Part shown: piece after piece, positions 7,901 through 15,307 of the stretch
Numbering within the stretch: position 1 is the stretch's first letter
Layout of the letters: the number at the start of each line of letters is the position of its first letter
Source of the DNA: Candidatus Bipolaricaulota bacterium
GTDB taxonomy: Bacteria; Bipolaricaulota; Bipolaricaulia; UBA7950; UBA9294
Direction of reading: 5' to 3'
NCBI GenBank assembly: GCA_015485945.1
Contig: WFSM01000150.1
Coordinates: forward strand, 1 to 27,045
Length of the DNA stretch: 27,045 nucleotides
Notes under the pieces: generated by a model
Told to the model about the DNA's origin: nothing
The model's database searches: none
The model's input: only the letters and a program-made list of their open reading frames with translations
Translations under genes and position numbers: made by a program

Positions 7901-9549
7901 GCTATCTCGAACCGGATAACCACGTCGCGGCGGGAACGCACACGCTCCCGGGGCGGAATTACACCCTTCGGGTAGCCGCGCCGGCGGGAACGGAGAGGCT
8001 GTACGCGTTTGCGGCAACGAGTCCATTACCGAATTTCCCAACTAGTTTTGGAAATGGATTCCCAATTCTGAGCTACAACTCAGCGGGATTTATCAATACC
8101 GTCCGCCAGACAATGCAATCCCAAATCGCTTCCGGCAATTGGGCGGAGGACACGCTCAGCTTTACCGTCGTCGCCGTACCGACAACCGGAACGCTGCGGA
8201 TTTCATCGTCGCCGCAGGGCGCAAGTGTAACTGTGGATGGAACGCCGGTGGGACCGACGCCGGTACAGGTTACCGCGGGTGCGGGAACGCACACGGTTGT
8301 CCTCACTAAACCCGGATACCAGACTGCTACCCGCCAGGTGACCGTGACCGCCGGACAGACGAGCTACCTGAACGTCACGCTCACGCCCACCCCGCCGCAG
8401 AATCAACCACCGGTTCCCGCGTTCACGTACTCGCCCGCTCATCCCATCGTCAACCAGACAGTGCAGTTCAACGGCTCGGGTTCGTATGATCCTAACGGCT
8501 CAATCGTGTCCTACGCGTGGAGCTTCGGCGACGGTGGAACCGCCAGCGGTGTGACGGCATCACACAAGTACACTCATACTGGTACGTACTCCGTGCGCCT
8601 CACTGTCACCGACAACGGTGGCATCAGTAGAACGAAGACGCAGTCGATTACGGTCGCCGCTGCACCATCGTTTGCTGCCCTCCGCGGCTTTTGGGCGTTC
8701 AATAAAGGAAGCGGCAACACGGTTCACGACTCATCAGGTAACGGAAATACCGGCACGATTCACGGGGCAAGTTGGACAACCGGCAGTCCGGATGGATCAA
8801 AAGCGCTCGCGTTTAACGGGAGCAGCTACGTCACGATCCCCGCAAACGCCAGCCTCAACATCACCGGTGTGATTACCGTGGAAGCGTGGATCAATCCGTC
8901 ATCCTTCGGGGGAATACGGCGGATCGTGAGCCAGGATGGAAGCGGACCATCCGACAATCACTTCTACCTTGCCCTTGACGGCGACAAGATCAGCTTTGCC
9001 GTGTTTACCAACGCATGGCGTAAGGTGATCGGTTCAACTACTCTACACGCGGGCACATGGTATCACGTTGCTGGCGTATACACCGGTAATAAACTGCGGG
9101 TGTATCTCAACGACCATTTGGAAGGGGAACTCAGTTCATCAGGTGCAATTGGTCAAGGCCAGGCTACTGTCGGAGTTATTATCGGGGCAAATAGTGCGGG
9201 AGCGCAGGGATTCCAAGGCAAGATCGATGAAGTAAAGATCAATGCCGCTGCTCTCAGTCCGTCTCAATTCACCCTGCTTCCGACCGGCAACCAGCCGCCG
9301 ATCGCCAGTTTTACCTATACCCCCGCCCATCCTCGTGCTGGTGAATACGTGAAGTTCAAGTCGACATCGACCGATCCGGACGGCAAGATTGTGTGGACCA
9401 CCTGGACACTGGGCGACGGCGCATTTTCCGTCGGTCCGGCACCATGGCACAAGTATAAGCAGCCGGGTACGTACACAGTGACGATCACTGTCCGCGATAA
9501 TAACGGCGCCGAATCGAAGACGAGCAAAAAAATCACGGTGACCCAATAA
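4918..9549 (+). CDS. Giant secreted mosaic subtilisin (S8) with solute-binding-like N-domain, PKD, DUF4384, PEGA and LamG modules
   Basis: The start is ATG 4918, six bases after GGGAGG; a TTG at 4915 is less likely. The protein has 1543 residues and a signal peptide at 1-21 (cut near WAA/QS). Domains in order: 22-155, resembling the N-lobe of a type 1 extracellular solute-binding protein; 157-235, linker; 236-301, propeptide-like; 305-670, S8 catalytic domain with Asp332, His367 (SHGTAV), oxyanion Asn448 (NAAGNE) and Ser629 (GTSGATPE). A beta-rich segment of about 100 residues lies between Asn448 and Ser629. Then come PKD at 685, 774 and 862, DUF4384 at 947-1088, PEGA at 1089-1160, PKD at 1162, LamG/concanavalin-like at 1251-1457 and PKD at 1458-1543. 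The PKD modules carry SYAWNFGDG-type cores. No C-terminal anchor is seen. It should be an active extracellular endoprotease that binds polymer or cell surface. Confidence 0.93.
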   Translation: MKKVLVLLFFVALLGTVGWAAQSKLIIGVESSTAGEWTKLASSFTAATGIDASVRAYSASQLGKQIFRSGLTRSGDLNLVMVNRAWEATLARYLADLTPYKDELLKHGLSPVYVNGRLIGTWISFAPDWFLGVLVWPEDPDAALMFYRELTGTKTVSTPTPVSPESVIRTFTTTKISRAEHNPKLDGSLETLIQAAKATVGAMAAQVRGSLPPAAQAALTSLAKMYGIPLNPNTGMVTVVLESRNAQATANNVAALGVSRTEITPVPQLVKVTVPVSELATLASKLTGVTFIRAPYHPYPMAVTGEGIAAINADAYHAAGITGSGVKVAIIDLGFAGLSQAQARGDIPYSVVEKDFTGTGVTTGISHGTAVTEIVHEVAPGAKLYLIKIADEVDLDEAVTYCLQNGIKIINHSLGWYNTNFYDGTGTIADIANRAIQGGILWVNAAGNEAENHWEGTFTDTNSDGWMDQSITFYAATGSPVVIYMTWNDWPRASTDYDLYLYGPGGSLVASSTKQQTGQEQPTETIQTTANSTGTYTIRVKGTGSKKIEIYNLYQHLTPAVATSSIIAPGNVAAVVTVGAVAWDHYSTGPIEPYSSQGPTNNGLTKPDLVAPDNVTTGTSPYTHFKGTSGATPEVTGAAALLLSQDPALTEAQLRAELISDTIPMGPQNIYGHGRLVLPTPTAVNQPPHAAFSYTPSAPTVSTVITFNASASSDPDGTIVSYAWNFGDGTTGSGVTVQHSYTAPGTYTVQLTVRDNAGATDSATAQVSVAPVANQPPHAAFSYTPPNPNPGAWVHFDASASSDPDGTIVSYAWNFGDGSTGTGVSVYHQFTSAGTYGVRLTVRDNAGATDSVTHSVVVAAVIPPPHANAGGPYTGVVGQPVTLNGSASTGSIAQYMWNFGDGTNGTGVTVQHVYGAPGTYTATLTVVGTTGQQSSDTTQVVISQPVPPLSVKLSLPKGSYQVGEAIVVTYTVNRAAYVYICDVDPTGKVILLFPSYLEPDNHVAAGTHTLPGRNYTLRVAAPAGTERLYAFAATSPLPNFPTSFGNGFPILSYNSAGFINTVRQTMQSQIASGNWAEDTLSFTVVAVPTTGTLRISSSPQGASVTVDGTPVGPTPVQVTAGAGTHTVVLTKPGYQTATRQVTVTAGQTSYLNVTLTPTPPQNQPPVPAFTYSPAHPIVNQTVQFNGSGSYDPNGSIVSYAWSFGDGGTASGVTASHKYTHTGTYSVRLTVTDNGGISRTKTQSITVAAAPSFAALRGFWAFNKGSGNTVHDSSGNGNTGTIHGASWTTGSPDGSKALAFNGSSYVTIPANASLNITGVITVEAWINPSSFGGIRRIVSQDGSGPSDNHFYLALDGDKISFAVFTNAWRKVIGSTTLHAGTWYHVAGVYTGNKLRVYLNDHLEGELSSSGAIGQGQATVGVIIGANSAGAQGFQGKIDEVKINAAALSPSQFTLLPTGNQPPIASFTYTPAHPRAGEYVKFKSTSTDPDGKIVWTTWTLGDGAFSVGPAPWHKYKQPGTYTVTITVRDNNGAESKTSKKITVTQ
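6970..7367 (+). repeat. Recent tandem duplication of a PKD module (267-bp period)
   Basis: Near-identical DNA blocks recur exactly 267 bp (89 codons) apart: the start of PKD1 at 6970 matches the start of PKD2 at 7237. A block around 7041-7073 matches 7308-7340, and the SYAWNFGDG codons at about 7077 match 7344. Identity at the DNA level, not only in protein, points to recent duplication or gene conversion. Confidence 0.85.
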
Positions 9550-9575
9550 CCAAGCGGGTATATCGCGTGATTCAT

Positions 9576-9607
9576 CCGGGGGAGAATTTTCTCCCCCGGT
9601 TTTTATT
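9576..9607 (+). terminator. Strong intrinsic terminator after the subtilisin gene
   Basis: A perfect 10-bp stem (CCGGGGGAGA at 9576-9585 with TCTCCCCCGG at 9590-9599) has a 4-base loop and is followed by TTTTTATT. It closes the secreted-protein operon 27 bases after the subtilisin stop codon. Confidence 0.93.
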
Positions 9608-9691
9608 GGGGGTAAACAGGACAACCATCCCGTATTAACAGGTCGTATTGCCTGGCAGACGGCATCGGATCCGACGATAAATGATGATGGA

Positions 9692-10285
9692 ATGTCGAAT
9701 CTGAAGTGGGTACTCGCGATCCTGTTAGTTCTCGGTGGGGGATGGTTGCTTCCCATCACCGGACACGCTGCAACCGCAGTCGGGTTTGGGGTTGGCATGC
9801 CGGCCGCTACCGTAATTGATTGGTCACACTCATTTCCTTACGTCACTGTCGAAGCGTTCACCGACTCCAACCTTGCGGTCCAGTTTACCATCGGAACGTA
9901 TCCCACTGATTTCCCGACCGGGTTCGAGACAAGTACAAGCTTCATTGTCAAGGGATGGGGCGGTCCGGTGGCGGTATACGCTGGCGCTGGGGTGTCCGTT
10001 TACTGGAAGTGGCTGACGGCGGAGTCTGTCTGGAAGTGGTCACCGTACATGAACATGCTTGCCGGGATGGAATGGCGTGTGGCCGCACCGCTGTCGTTGT
10101 TCTGCCAGGTGCGCTCACTCGATCCGATTCCGCTTACGTTCACCGTGCATCCCCAGGTGTCACTCGGAGCTCGCCTCGTGTTCGGTCCGCCCCTTTCTCC
10201 CACTGGTCCGACTGATGGCGTTGCCCTGTGGGTAATCATCGGGTTGGGAGTGCTAGCGCTTGTTGCGTATCTGCCCCGCAATTAG
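9692..10285 (+). CDS. Small envelope protein, possibly beta-barrel-like, with C-terminal hydrophobic helix
   Basis: The 197-residue protein has a clear signal peptide (residues 1-27, ending GHAA). The middle is rich in Gly and aromatic residues in alternating strands (YAGAGVSVYWKW, WSPYMNMLAGMEWRV), like a small outer-membrane barrel. Instead of an aromatic-terminated last strand, it ends with a hydrophobic helix of about 18 residues (ALWVIIGLGVLALVAY) and a short LPRN tail. This resembles C-terminal sorting or anchoring tails. The start MSNLK is the same as that of the secreted protein at 4102. The Shine-Dalgarno is weak (GATGGA). It follows a strong terminator and so has its own transcript. 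I cannot assign a function; the gene itself is likely real. Confidence 0.72.
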   Translation: MSNLKWVLAILLVLGGGWLLPITGHAATAVGFGVGMPAATVIDWSHSFPYVTVEAFTDSNLAVQFTIGTYPTDFPTGFETSTSFIVKGWGGPVAVYAGAGVSVYWKWLTAESVWKWSPYMNMLAGMEWRVAAPLSLFCQVRSLDPIPLTFTVHPQVSLGARLVFGPPLSPTGPTDGVALWVIIGLGVLALVAYLPRN

Positions 10286-10315
10286 CCAATAATTGCCATT
10301 ATCTTGCTCGGGCGG

Positions 10316-10370
10316 TTGCATTAGATAACCATTAATGTTAGACTTATGTCTAAGTTCAACCGCTGTCTAA
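10316..10370 (+). promoter_or_regulatory. Promoter and operator of the regulator-exporter operon
   Basis: A -35-like TTGCAT (10316-10321) and -10-like TAGACT (10339-10344) are 17 bp apart. An inverted repeat, TTAGAC-TTAT-GTCTAA (10338-10353), covers the -10. A further GTCTAA half-site lies at 10365-10370. A dimeric repressor bound here would block RNA polymerase. The regulator encoded 48 bases downstream is the obvious candidate, by inference. Confidence 0.6.
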
Positions 10371-10400
10371 TTAATCTGCGGGTGAACACGGCGGTGACGA

Positions 10401-11495
10401 ATGACGCAATCTTTACAATTGCGGTGGGATTACGGAACGGCGTATGATTTTTTCCAGAGCTTGACGGTGCTACACCAACCGGCTCGGTTCGGAGTACGCG
10501 GTGCATGGACGGCGGGGATGCGCGCCCGTCTCACCCCGAACGCACGGCGGATTCTGAAACAAGGGCAGCACGTCATTCACACGCCGGTACACTGGCTCTA
10601 TACGCTTCCCGCTCCGAAAGATGCACGCGCAGCACTAACCGCACTGGGACAAATTCCACCGCGCAAACGATTGGAGATCCTCTCATTTCGGAATGACGAT
10701 CCACCACCTCGAGTGGCGGCGACGTTACTGCAAGTGGCCGACCGCGGTACATGGGGAGATGAAGATCTCGTTGTGGTACGCGATTACGTGCGCACGCACC
10801 GGCACCATGAAAGTGCCCGTGTCACGACTGATGGCCGGGCGACCGGAATCCTCGATACCTGGGCTCAGGCAGGGACGTTTGGCGAGGGATACTTGGCGGC
10901 ATTGCACAACTACCACGAGGTGTTTTTTGCTGAGGAAGAAGAGCGAATTGCCCCCGCGTTGCGAACGGCCCTTTCCCGCGCACAGGCACTCGCAGCACGA
11001 TTATCGTTGCCCGATTTACTCGAGGAACTGTCACAGGGAATTAGAGTTGAGGAGCCAAGACTGCATGGAGAATTGACATTTGCTCCCTCTTATTGGATTA
11101 CCCCATTGATGCTGTTGACGGCCGTCGCGCCCGCGCGCTACATCTGTCTGTTTGGTGCTCGTCCAGCCGGGGCGTCACTTATTCCCGGAGAAACGGTCCC
11201 GGATACGCTGTTGCGGGCACTGAAAGCGCTGTCCGATCCAACCCGACTTAAAATCCTGCGCTATGTAGCGCATACCCCACTCACCCCCACCGAGTTGGCG
11301 CGCAAACTGCGGCTGCGCACTCCGACCGTGATGCATCACTTGCATGCCCTGCGCCTTGCCGGGTTAGTACAAGTAATGATTGCTCCAGGCGCGGACGACG
11401 AACGGAAGCGCTATGCTCTGCGGCCGCATGCCTCAGCGGAGGTCGGCAGCATGTTGGCGGCGTACTTGAAGGAAGGAGGCGTTGACGACCAATGA
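10401..11495 (+). CDS. ArsR-type transcriptional regulator with large N-terminal domain
   Basis: The 364-residue protein starts at ATG 10401 after GGTGA. Residues 270-340 form an ArsR-type winged helix: LLRALKALSDPTRLKILRYV, then the recognition helix region (LARKLRLRTPTVMHHLHALR), then a wing ending KRYALRP. No Cys or His metal cluster like that of ArsR or SmtB is visible, so it probably senses an organic ligand. The first 260 residues are far longer than in typical ArsR proteins (about 100) and I do not recognise them; they are likely the sensor or dimer part. Its stop overlaps the start of the first ABC gene as ATGA, tying it to the exporter. It probably represses its own operon through the inverted repeat upstream. 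Confidence 0.85.
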   Translation: MTQSLQLRWDYGTAYDFFQSLTVLHQPARFGVRGAWTAGMRARLTPNARRILKQGQHVIHTPVHWLYTLPAPKDARAALTALGQIPPRKRLEILSFRNDDPPPRVAATLLQVADRGTWGDEDLVVVRDYVRTHRHHESARVTTDGRATGILDTWAQAGTFGEGYLAALHNYHEVFFAEEEERIAPALRTALSRAQALAARLSLPDLLEELSQGIRVEEPRLHGELTFAPSYWITPLMLLTAVAPARYICLFGARPAGASLIPGETVPDTLLRALKALSDPTRLKILRYVAHTPLTPTELARKLRLRTPTVMHHLHALRLAGLVQVMIAPGADDERKRYALRPHASAEVGSMLAAYLKEGGVDDQ

Positions 11496-13219
11496 GAGGG
11501 TTGGCGGAGTGGCTGTGGAAATATCGGATGCGCGTGTTCGCCGGGTTTATCTCTCTACTTGTGGTGGATGGCGCCGGACTCCTCGTCCCGCTTGTAATCC
11601 GCGGTGCCATCGATCGTCTCACGCGTGGTGAAGGCGGTGTACTGCGCAGCGGGCTGTACATCGTTGGATTGGCCGTCATCGTCGTGATATTCCGATTTCT
11701 GTGGCGTTATTTCTTCATCGGCACAGCACGCCGGATTGAACGTGATTTGCGCGCGAAGCTGTATCAGCACTTTCTCACGTTATCGGCGTCGTTCTACAAC
11801 TCTCACAAGACGGGCGAGTTGATGGCACACGCCACTAACGATATCGATGCGGTCAGCCGGGCGTGTGGATTTGGTGTGCTGACGATCGCCGATCCGTTAT
11901 TTATGATTCCGGTGGCGGTGGGCATCATGGTGTCAATTGACCCCCACCTCACTTTGTACGCTATTCTCCCGCTGCCGGTTTTGACCGCATTCATGCTCGG
12001 GTTCGGTCGTTTAATCCATCATCGATTCGAGACTGTGCAGCAAGTCTTCTCCGAGCTGATGGAAAAAGTGCGGGAGAATGTAGCGGGGATCAGAGTGGTA
12101 AAGTCGTTCGTGCAGGAGAACGGAGCGGCGCGGGATTTCAGCCACGTAAACGAGCGGTTTGTGGACAGAAACATGGCATTGGTACGAGTGTGGGGGCTGT
12201 TTCAGCCGCTGATTGGTCTGATGAGCGGGGCCACGCTTGCGATCGTGCTGTGGGCAGGAGGAGTCGGCGTGATCAAGGAAAGGATCACACTGGGGGATTT
12301 CGTTGCGTTCACCCAGTACCTGAACATGCTCACGTGGCCGATGATATCGCTTGGGTGGGCGGTAAACGTCCTTCAGCGCGGAAGCGCGTCCCTCGGTAGG
12401 ATCAATCGACTGCTGGCAGTCCCGCCCGCGATTACCGATCCACCGCAGCCGCGTGTCCCCAAGGACACACACATCACGATACGCAACCTGACGTTTGCCT
12501 ATCCCAGCGAAGATGGGGCCACACCGCCGCCGGTTCTGCGTGGGATTAACCTGAAGGTGGAAGCCGGCACTACACTTGGAGTGGTGGGACTGACCGGGGC
12601 GGGGAAGACGACACTCGCTCATCTTATCCCGCGGGTGTTCGATCCGCCGCCGGGAACGGTATTCTTCGGCGGGGCTGACGTACGTGAATTGACGCTTGCC
12701 GAGCTGCGGAACCGAATCGGGTTCGTGCCACAGGATCCATTCCTGTTCTCCGCTACGATCAGAGACAACATTGCGTTTGGCGTCTCCACGGCGACCCAAG
12801 CCGAAGTTGAACGCGCGGCCGAGCTAGCGGGCATCCACGATGAGATCAGTGCGTTCCCCGACGGATACGACACCCGGGTTGGCGAACGCGGAATTGCCCT
12901 GTCCGGCGGGCAGAAGCAACGAGTGGCAATCGCCCGCGCCCTGCTCCCCGATCCACCGGTGCTGATCTTCGATGATCCGCTATCTGCGGTCGATGCGGAA
13001 CGGGAGGCGTTTATCCTTCATAACCTGCACCAATTTTTCCACAGTCGTACGGTGCTCATCATTGCGCATCGGTTGTCAGCAGTGATGCATGCCGACCAGA
13101 TTATTGTTCTTGCCCACGGTGAAATCGTCGAGCAGGGAACGCACGATCAATTACTCGCCCACGACGGAATCTACCGCCGTATCTGGCATCTGCAGCAAGC
13201 GCAACAGGAGGTGCAGTGA
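11492..13219 (+). CDS. Heterodimeric ABC exporter half with degenerate ATPase site
   Basis: The 575-residue protein has an N-terminal six-helix exporter membrane domain and a C-terminal ATPase. Motifs: Walker A GLTGAGKTT at 366-374, ABC signature LSGGQKQR from 470, Walker B VLIFDD at 490-495, H-loop His526. The residue after the Walker B aspartate is Asp495, not the catalytic Glu. This is the mark of the degenerate-site half in heterodimers such as TM287/288, BmrCD and LmrCD. The partner encoded next has the intact Glu but an altered signature, as expected. Such pairs export lipids or hydrophobic drugs from the inner membrane. It overlaps the regulator gene by ATGA and the partner's ATG by one base. 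Confidence 0.93.
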   Translation: MRGLAEWLWKYRMRVFAGFISLLVVDGAGLLVPLVIRGAIDRLTRGEGGVLRSGLYIVGLAVIVVIFRFLWRYFFIGTARRIERDLRAKLYQHFLTLSASFYNSHKTGELMAHATNDIDAVSRACGFGVLTIADPLFMIPVAVGIMVSIDPHLTLYAILPLPVLTAFMLGFGRLIHHRFETVQQVFSELMEKVRENVAGIRVVKSFVQENGAARDFSHVNERFVDRNMALVRVWGLFQPLIGLMSGATLAIVLWAGGVGVIKERITLGDFVAFTQYLNMLTWPMISLGWAVNVLQRGSASLGRINRLLAVPPAITDPPQPRVPKDTHITIRNLTFAYPSEDGATPPPVLRGINLKVEAGTTLGVVGLTGAGKTTLAHLIPRVFDPPPGTVFFGGADVRELTLAELRNRIGFVPQDPFLFSATIRDNIAFGVSTATQAEVERAAELAGIHDEISAFPDGYDTRVGERGIALSGGQKQRVAIARALLPDPPVLIFDDPLSAVDAEREAFILHNLHQFFHSRTVLIIAHRLSAVMHADQIIVLAHGEIVEQGTHDQLLAHDGIYRRIWHLQQAQQEVQ

Positions 13220-15273
13220 TGCCCTACAATCCCCGTGACGACGAAGTTTTGGGCAAGGCATTCGACCTTCGGTTGATGCGTCGGCTGTTGCGATTTTTGG
13301 TTCCATACTGGCATATGTTCACGGTGTGTGTGCTCCTCACCGTTATCCTCACGGGAATTCAGCTTGGACTTCCATATATCACCAAGATAGCAATCGATCA
13401 GTTCCTCACCTTGCCCGATGCAATCGTGACGTTGCCCGCTCCGCCCACGACCGGTAATCCCGTTGCGCTCGGTGATGGACGCTACCTGGTCAACTTACAA
13501 CGGGTCGATACACACGTCCGTGCGCAGTGGGAGGAAACCGGCGTCTTGCCTCCCACCCGCTACCTGTTCATCCCGGCAGGGGCCACAATCGTGGCGCATT
13601 ACCCAAAGCGGTTTATCCCGGTTCCGGGTGGGTATATCGCCGATCATCAGGATCTGCGGGGACTTCCCGTCAATGACATCATCGCGTTGCGTGGTACGGC
13701 GGTGGCAGGGGTGATCCGGCTTGCCATGCTGTTCGCATTTGCGCTGCTCGTCCAGTTCTTATTCAGTGCGGGCCAGGTCTACCTTCTTCAACTCACAGGG
13801 CAGCGGGTGATGTACGACATGCGACGCCGGATTTTCGGTCACATCCTGCGATTACCCCTTTCTTACTTTGACCGTGCCCCGGTCGGTCGCCTTGTGACTA
13901 GGGTGACCAATGATGTCTCCGCAATTAACGAGATGTACACCTCGATGCTCGTGAGCTTGTTCCGTGATGCGTTTTTGATCATCGGCGTGACGGTGATCAT
14001 GTTCCAGCTTGACTGGCGGCTGGCATTGGTGGTGGGGGGACTGTTCCCGCTGATCGTGCTAGCGGCATTCGAATTCCGCAATCGTGTACGCGTCGCCTAC
14101 CGCGCCGTGCGGCGGGAAATCGCCCGGTTGAACGCATATCTCCAGGAGTCAATTTCCGGGATGCGAGTCATTCAGGTGTTCGTTCAGGAAGCGAAAGCAA
14201 ACGCGCGGTTCCAGGGCATCAACGTCGAAAAATACCGCGCCAACATGCGTCAACTCATCACATTCGCCGTGTTCCGTCCGCTTATGAGCTTCTTAAGCTC
14301 GTTCGCAATTGCGCTTGTCATCTGGTACGGCGGGCTAAACGTGCTGCGGGGAACATTGACGCTGGGAGCACTTACCGCGTTTATTCAGTACGTACGCATG
14401 TTGTTCAATCCCGTACTTGATCTGGCACAGGGATACAATGTGCTCCAAGGAGCGATGGCCGCTTCAGAGCGGATTTTCATCCTCCTTGACACCCCGGAGG
14501 AGGATCGTGGCGGCAGCCGGGTGCTCGACCACGTTAACGGGCGCATCGAGTTCCGCGATGTCTGGTTTGCATACAACGACGACGAGTGGGTGCTTAAGGG
14601 AATTTCGTTCACCGCCGCGCCGGGAGAGCGGGTGGCGGTAGTGGGACCGACTGGGGCGGGCAAGACCACCATCATCCGCCTTTTGCTGCGCATGTACCCG
14701 GTCACACGCGGACAGATTTTGCTCGACGGCGTACCGATCGATGAACTCGACGTCGCGTTCCTCCGCCGCCAGATGGCGGTTGTGCTTCAGGATGTGTTCC
14801 TGTTTTCCGGCGACATCATGGACAACATCCGCTTGCAGAGCGACATCCCTGATGAGGAAGCAGTTGCCGCTGCACGATTTGCCAATGCTGACTTCGTGGA
14901 AGACCTTCCCGACGGCTATCACGCTGAAGTGAAGGAGCGCGGAGTGACGTTATCCGTCGGACAGCGCCAGCTCATCTCGTTCGCACGTGCGGTTGCGTTT
15001 GACCCACGCATCCTCGTGTTGGATGAGGCAACAGCGAGCATAGATTCGCACACTGAAGCACTGGTGCAGCGGTCGCTTGCCAAGATAATGGCCGGACGGA
15101 CGTCGATCGTGATTGCGCATCGTCTGTCCACCATCCGCGCCGCGGACAAGATCCTCGTGATCAGCAAGGGACGCATTGTCGAACAGGGAAGTCACGACGA
15201 ACTTATGGCGCATAACGGGCTGTACGCCGCCCTCTATCAGCTTCAGTTTGCCGCCCCCACCCAGGCAGGATGA
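13219..15273 (+). CDS. Heterodimeric ABC exporter half with catalytic Glu and large loop between TM1 and TM2
   Basis: The start is ATG 13219, seven bases after GGAGG and overlapping the preceding TGA by one base; GTG 13216 is possible but too close to the RBS. The protein has 684 residues, about 100 more than its partner. The extra length is a soluble insert at about residues 55-155 between the first two membrane helices. It contains a Pro/Gly-rich segment with HYPKRFIPVPGGYIADHQ and should lie outside the membrane. ATPase motifs: Walker A GPTGAGKTT at 476-484, signature LSVGQRQL from 578 (second Gly of LSGGQ replaced by Val), Walker B ILVLDE with Asp602 and Glu603. Paired with the upstream half, this gives one working and one degenerate ATP site. 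Confidence 0.93.
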   Translation: MPYNPRDDEVLGKAFDLRLMRRLLRFLVPYWHMFTVCVLLTVILTGIQLGLPYITKIAIDQFLTLPDAIVTLPAPPTTGNPVALGDGRYLVNLQRVDTHVRAQWEETGVLPPTRYLFIPAGATIVAHYPKRFIPVPGGYIADHQDLRGLPVNDIIALRGTAVAGVIRLAMLFAFALLVQFLFSAGQVYLLQLTGQRVMYDMRRRIFGHILRLPLSYFDRAPVGRLVTRVTNDVSAINEMYTSMLVSLFRDAFLIIGVTVIMFQLDWRLALVVGGLFPLIVLAAFEFRNRVRVAYRAVRREIARLNAYLQESISGMRVIQVFVQEAKANARFQGINVEKYRANMRQLITFAVFRPLMSFLSSFAIALVIWYGGLNVLRGTLTLGALTAFIQYVRMLFNPVLDLAQGYNVLQGAMAASERIFILLDTPEEDRGGSRVLDHVNGRIEFRDVWFAYNDDEWVLKGISFTAAPGERVAVVGPTGAGKTTIIRLLLRMYPVTRGQILLDGVPIDELDVAFLRRQMAVVLQDVFLFSGDIMDNIRLQSDIPDEEAVAAARFANADFVEDLPDGYHAEVKERGVTLSVGQRQLISFARAVAFDPRILVLDEATASIDSHTEALVQRSLAKIMAGRTSIVIAHRLSTIRAADKILVISKGRIVEQGSHDELMAHNGLYAALYQLQFAAPTQAG

Positions 15274-15307
15274 TTATTCCCCCATTGTCTGGTACCATAA
15301 CAAGGTT

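Noticed and set aside
10289..10302. Short inverted repeat ATAAT-TGCC-ATTAT after the envelope protein gene
   Set aside because: A five-base A/T stem without a U-run is too weak for a terminator and is expected by chance.
15176..15307. Upstream extension of the patatin frame into the ABC gene
   Set aside because: It is the shadow of the exporter gene in another frame; family similarity starts at MKIGLSLG.
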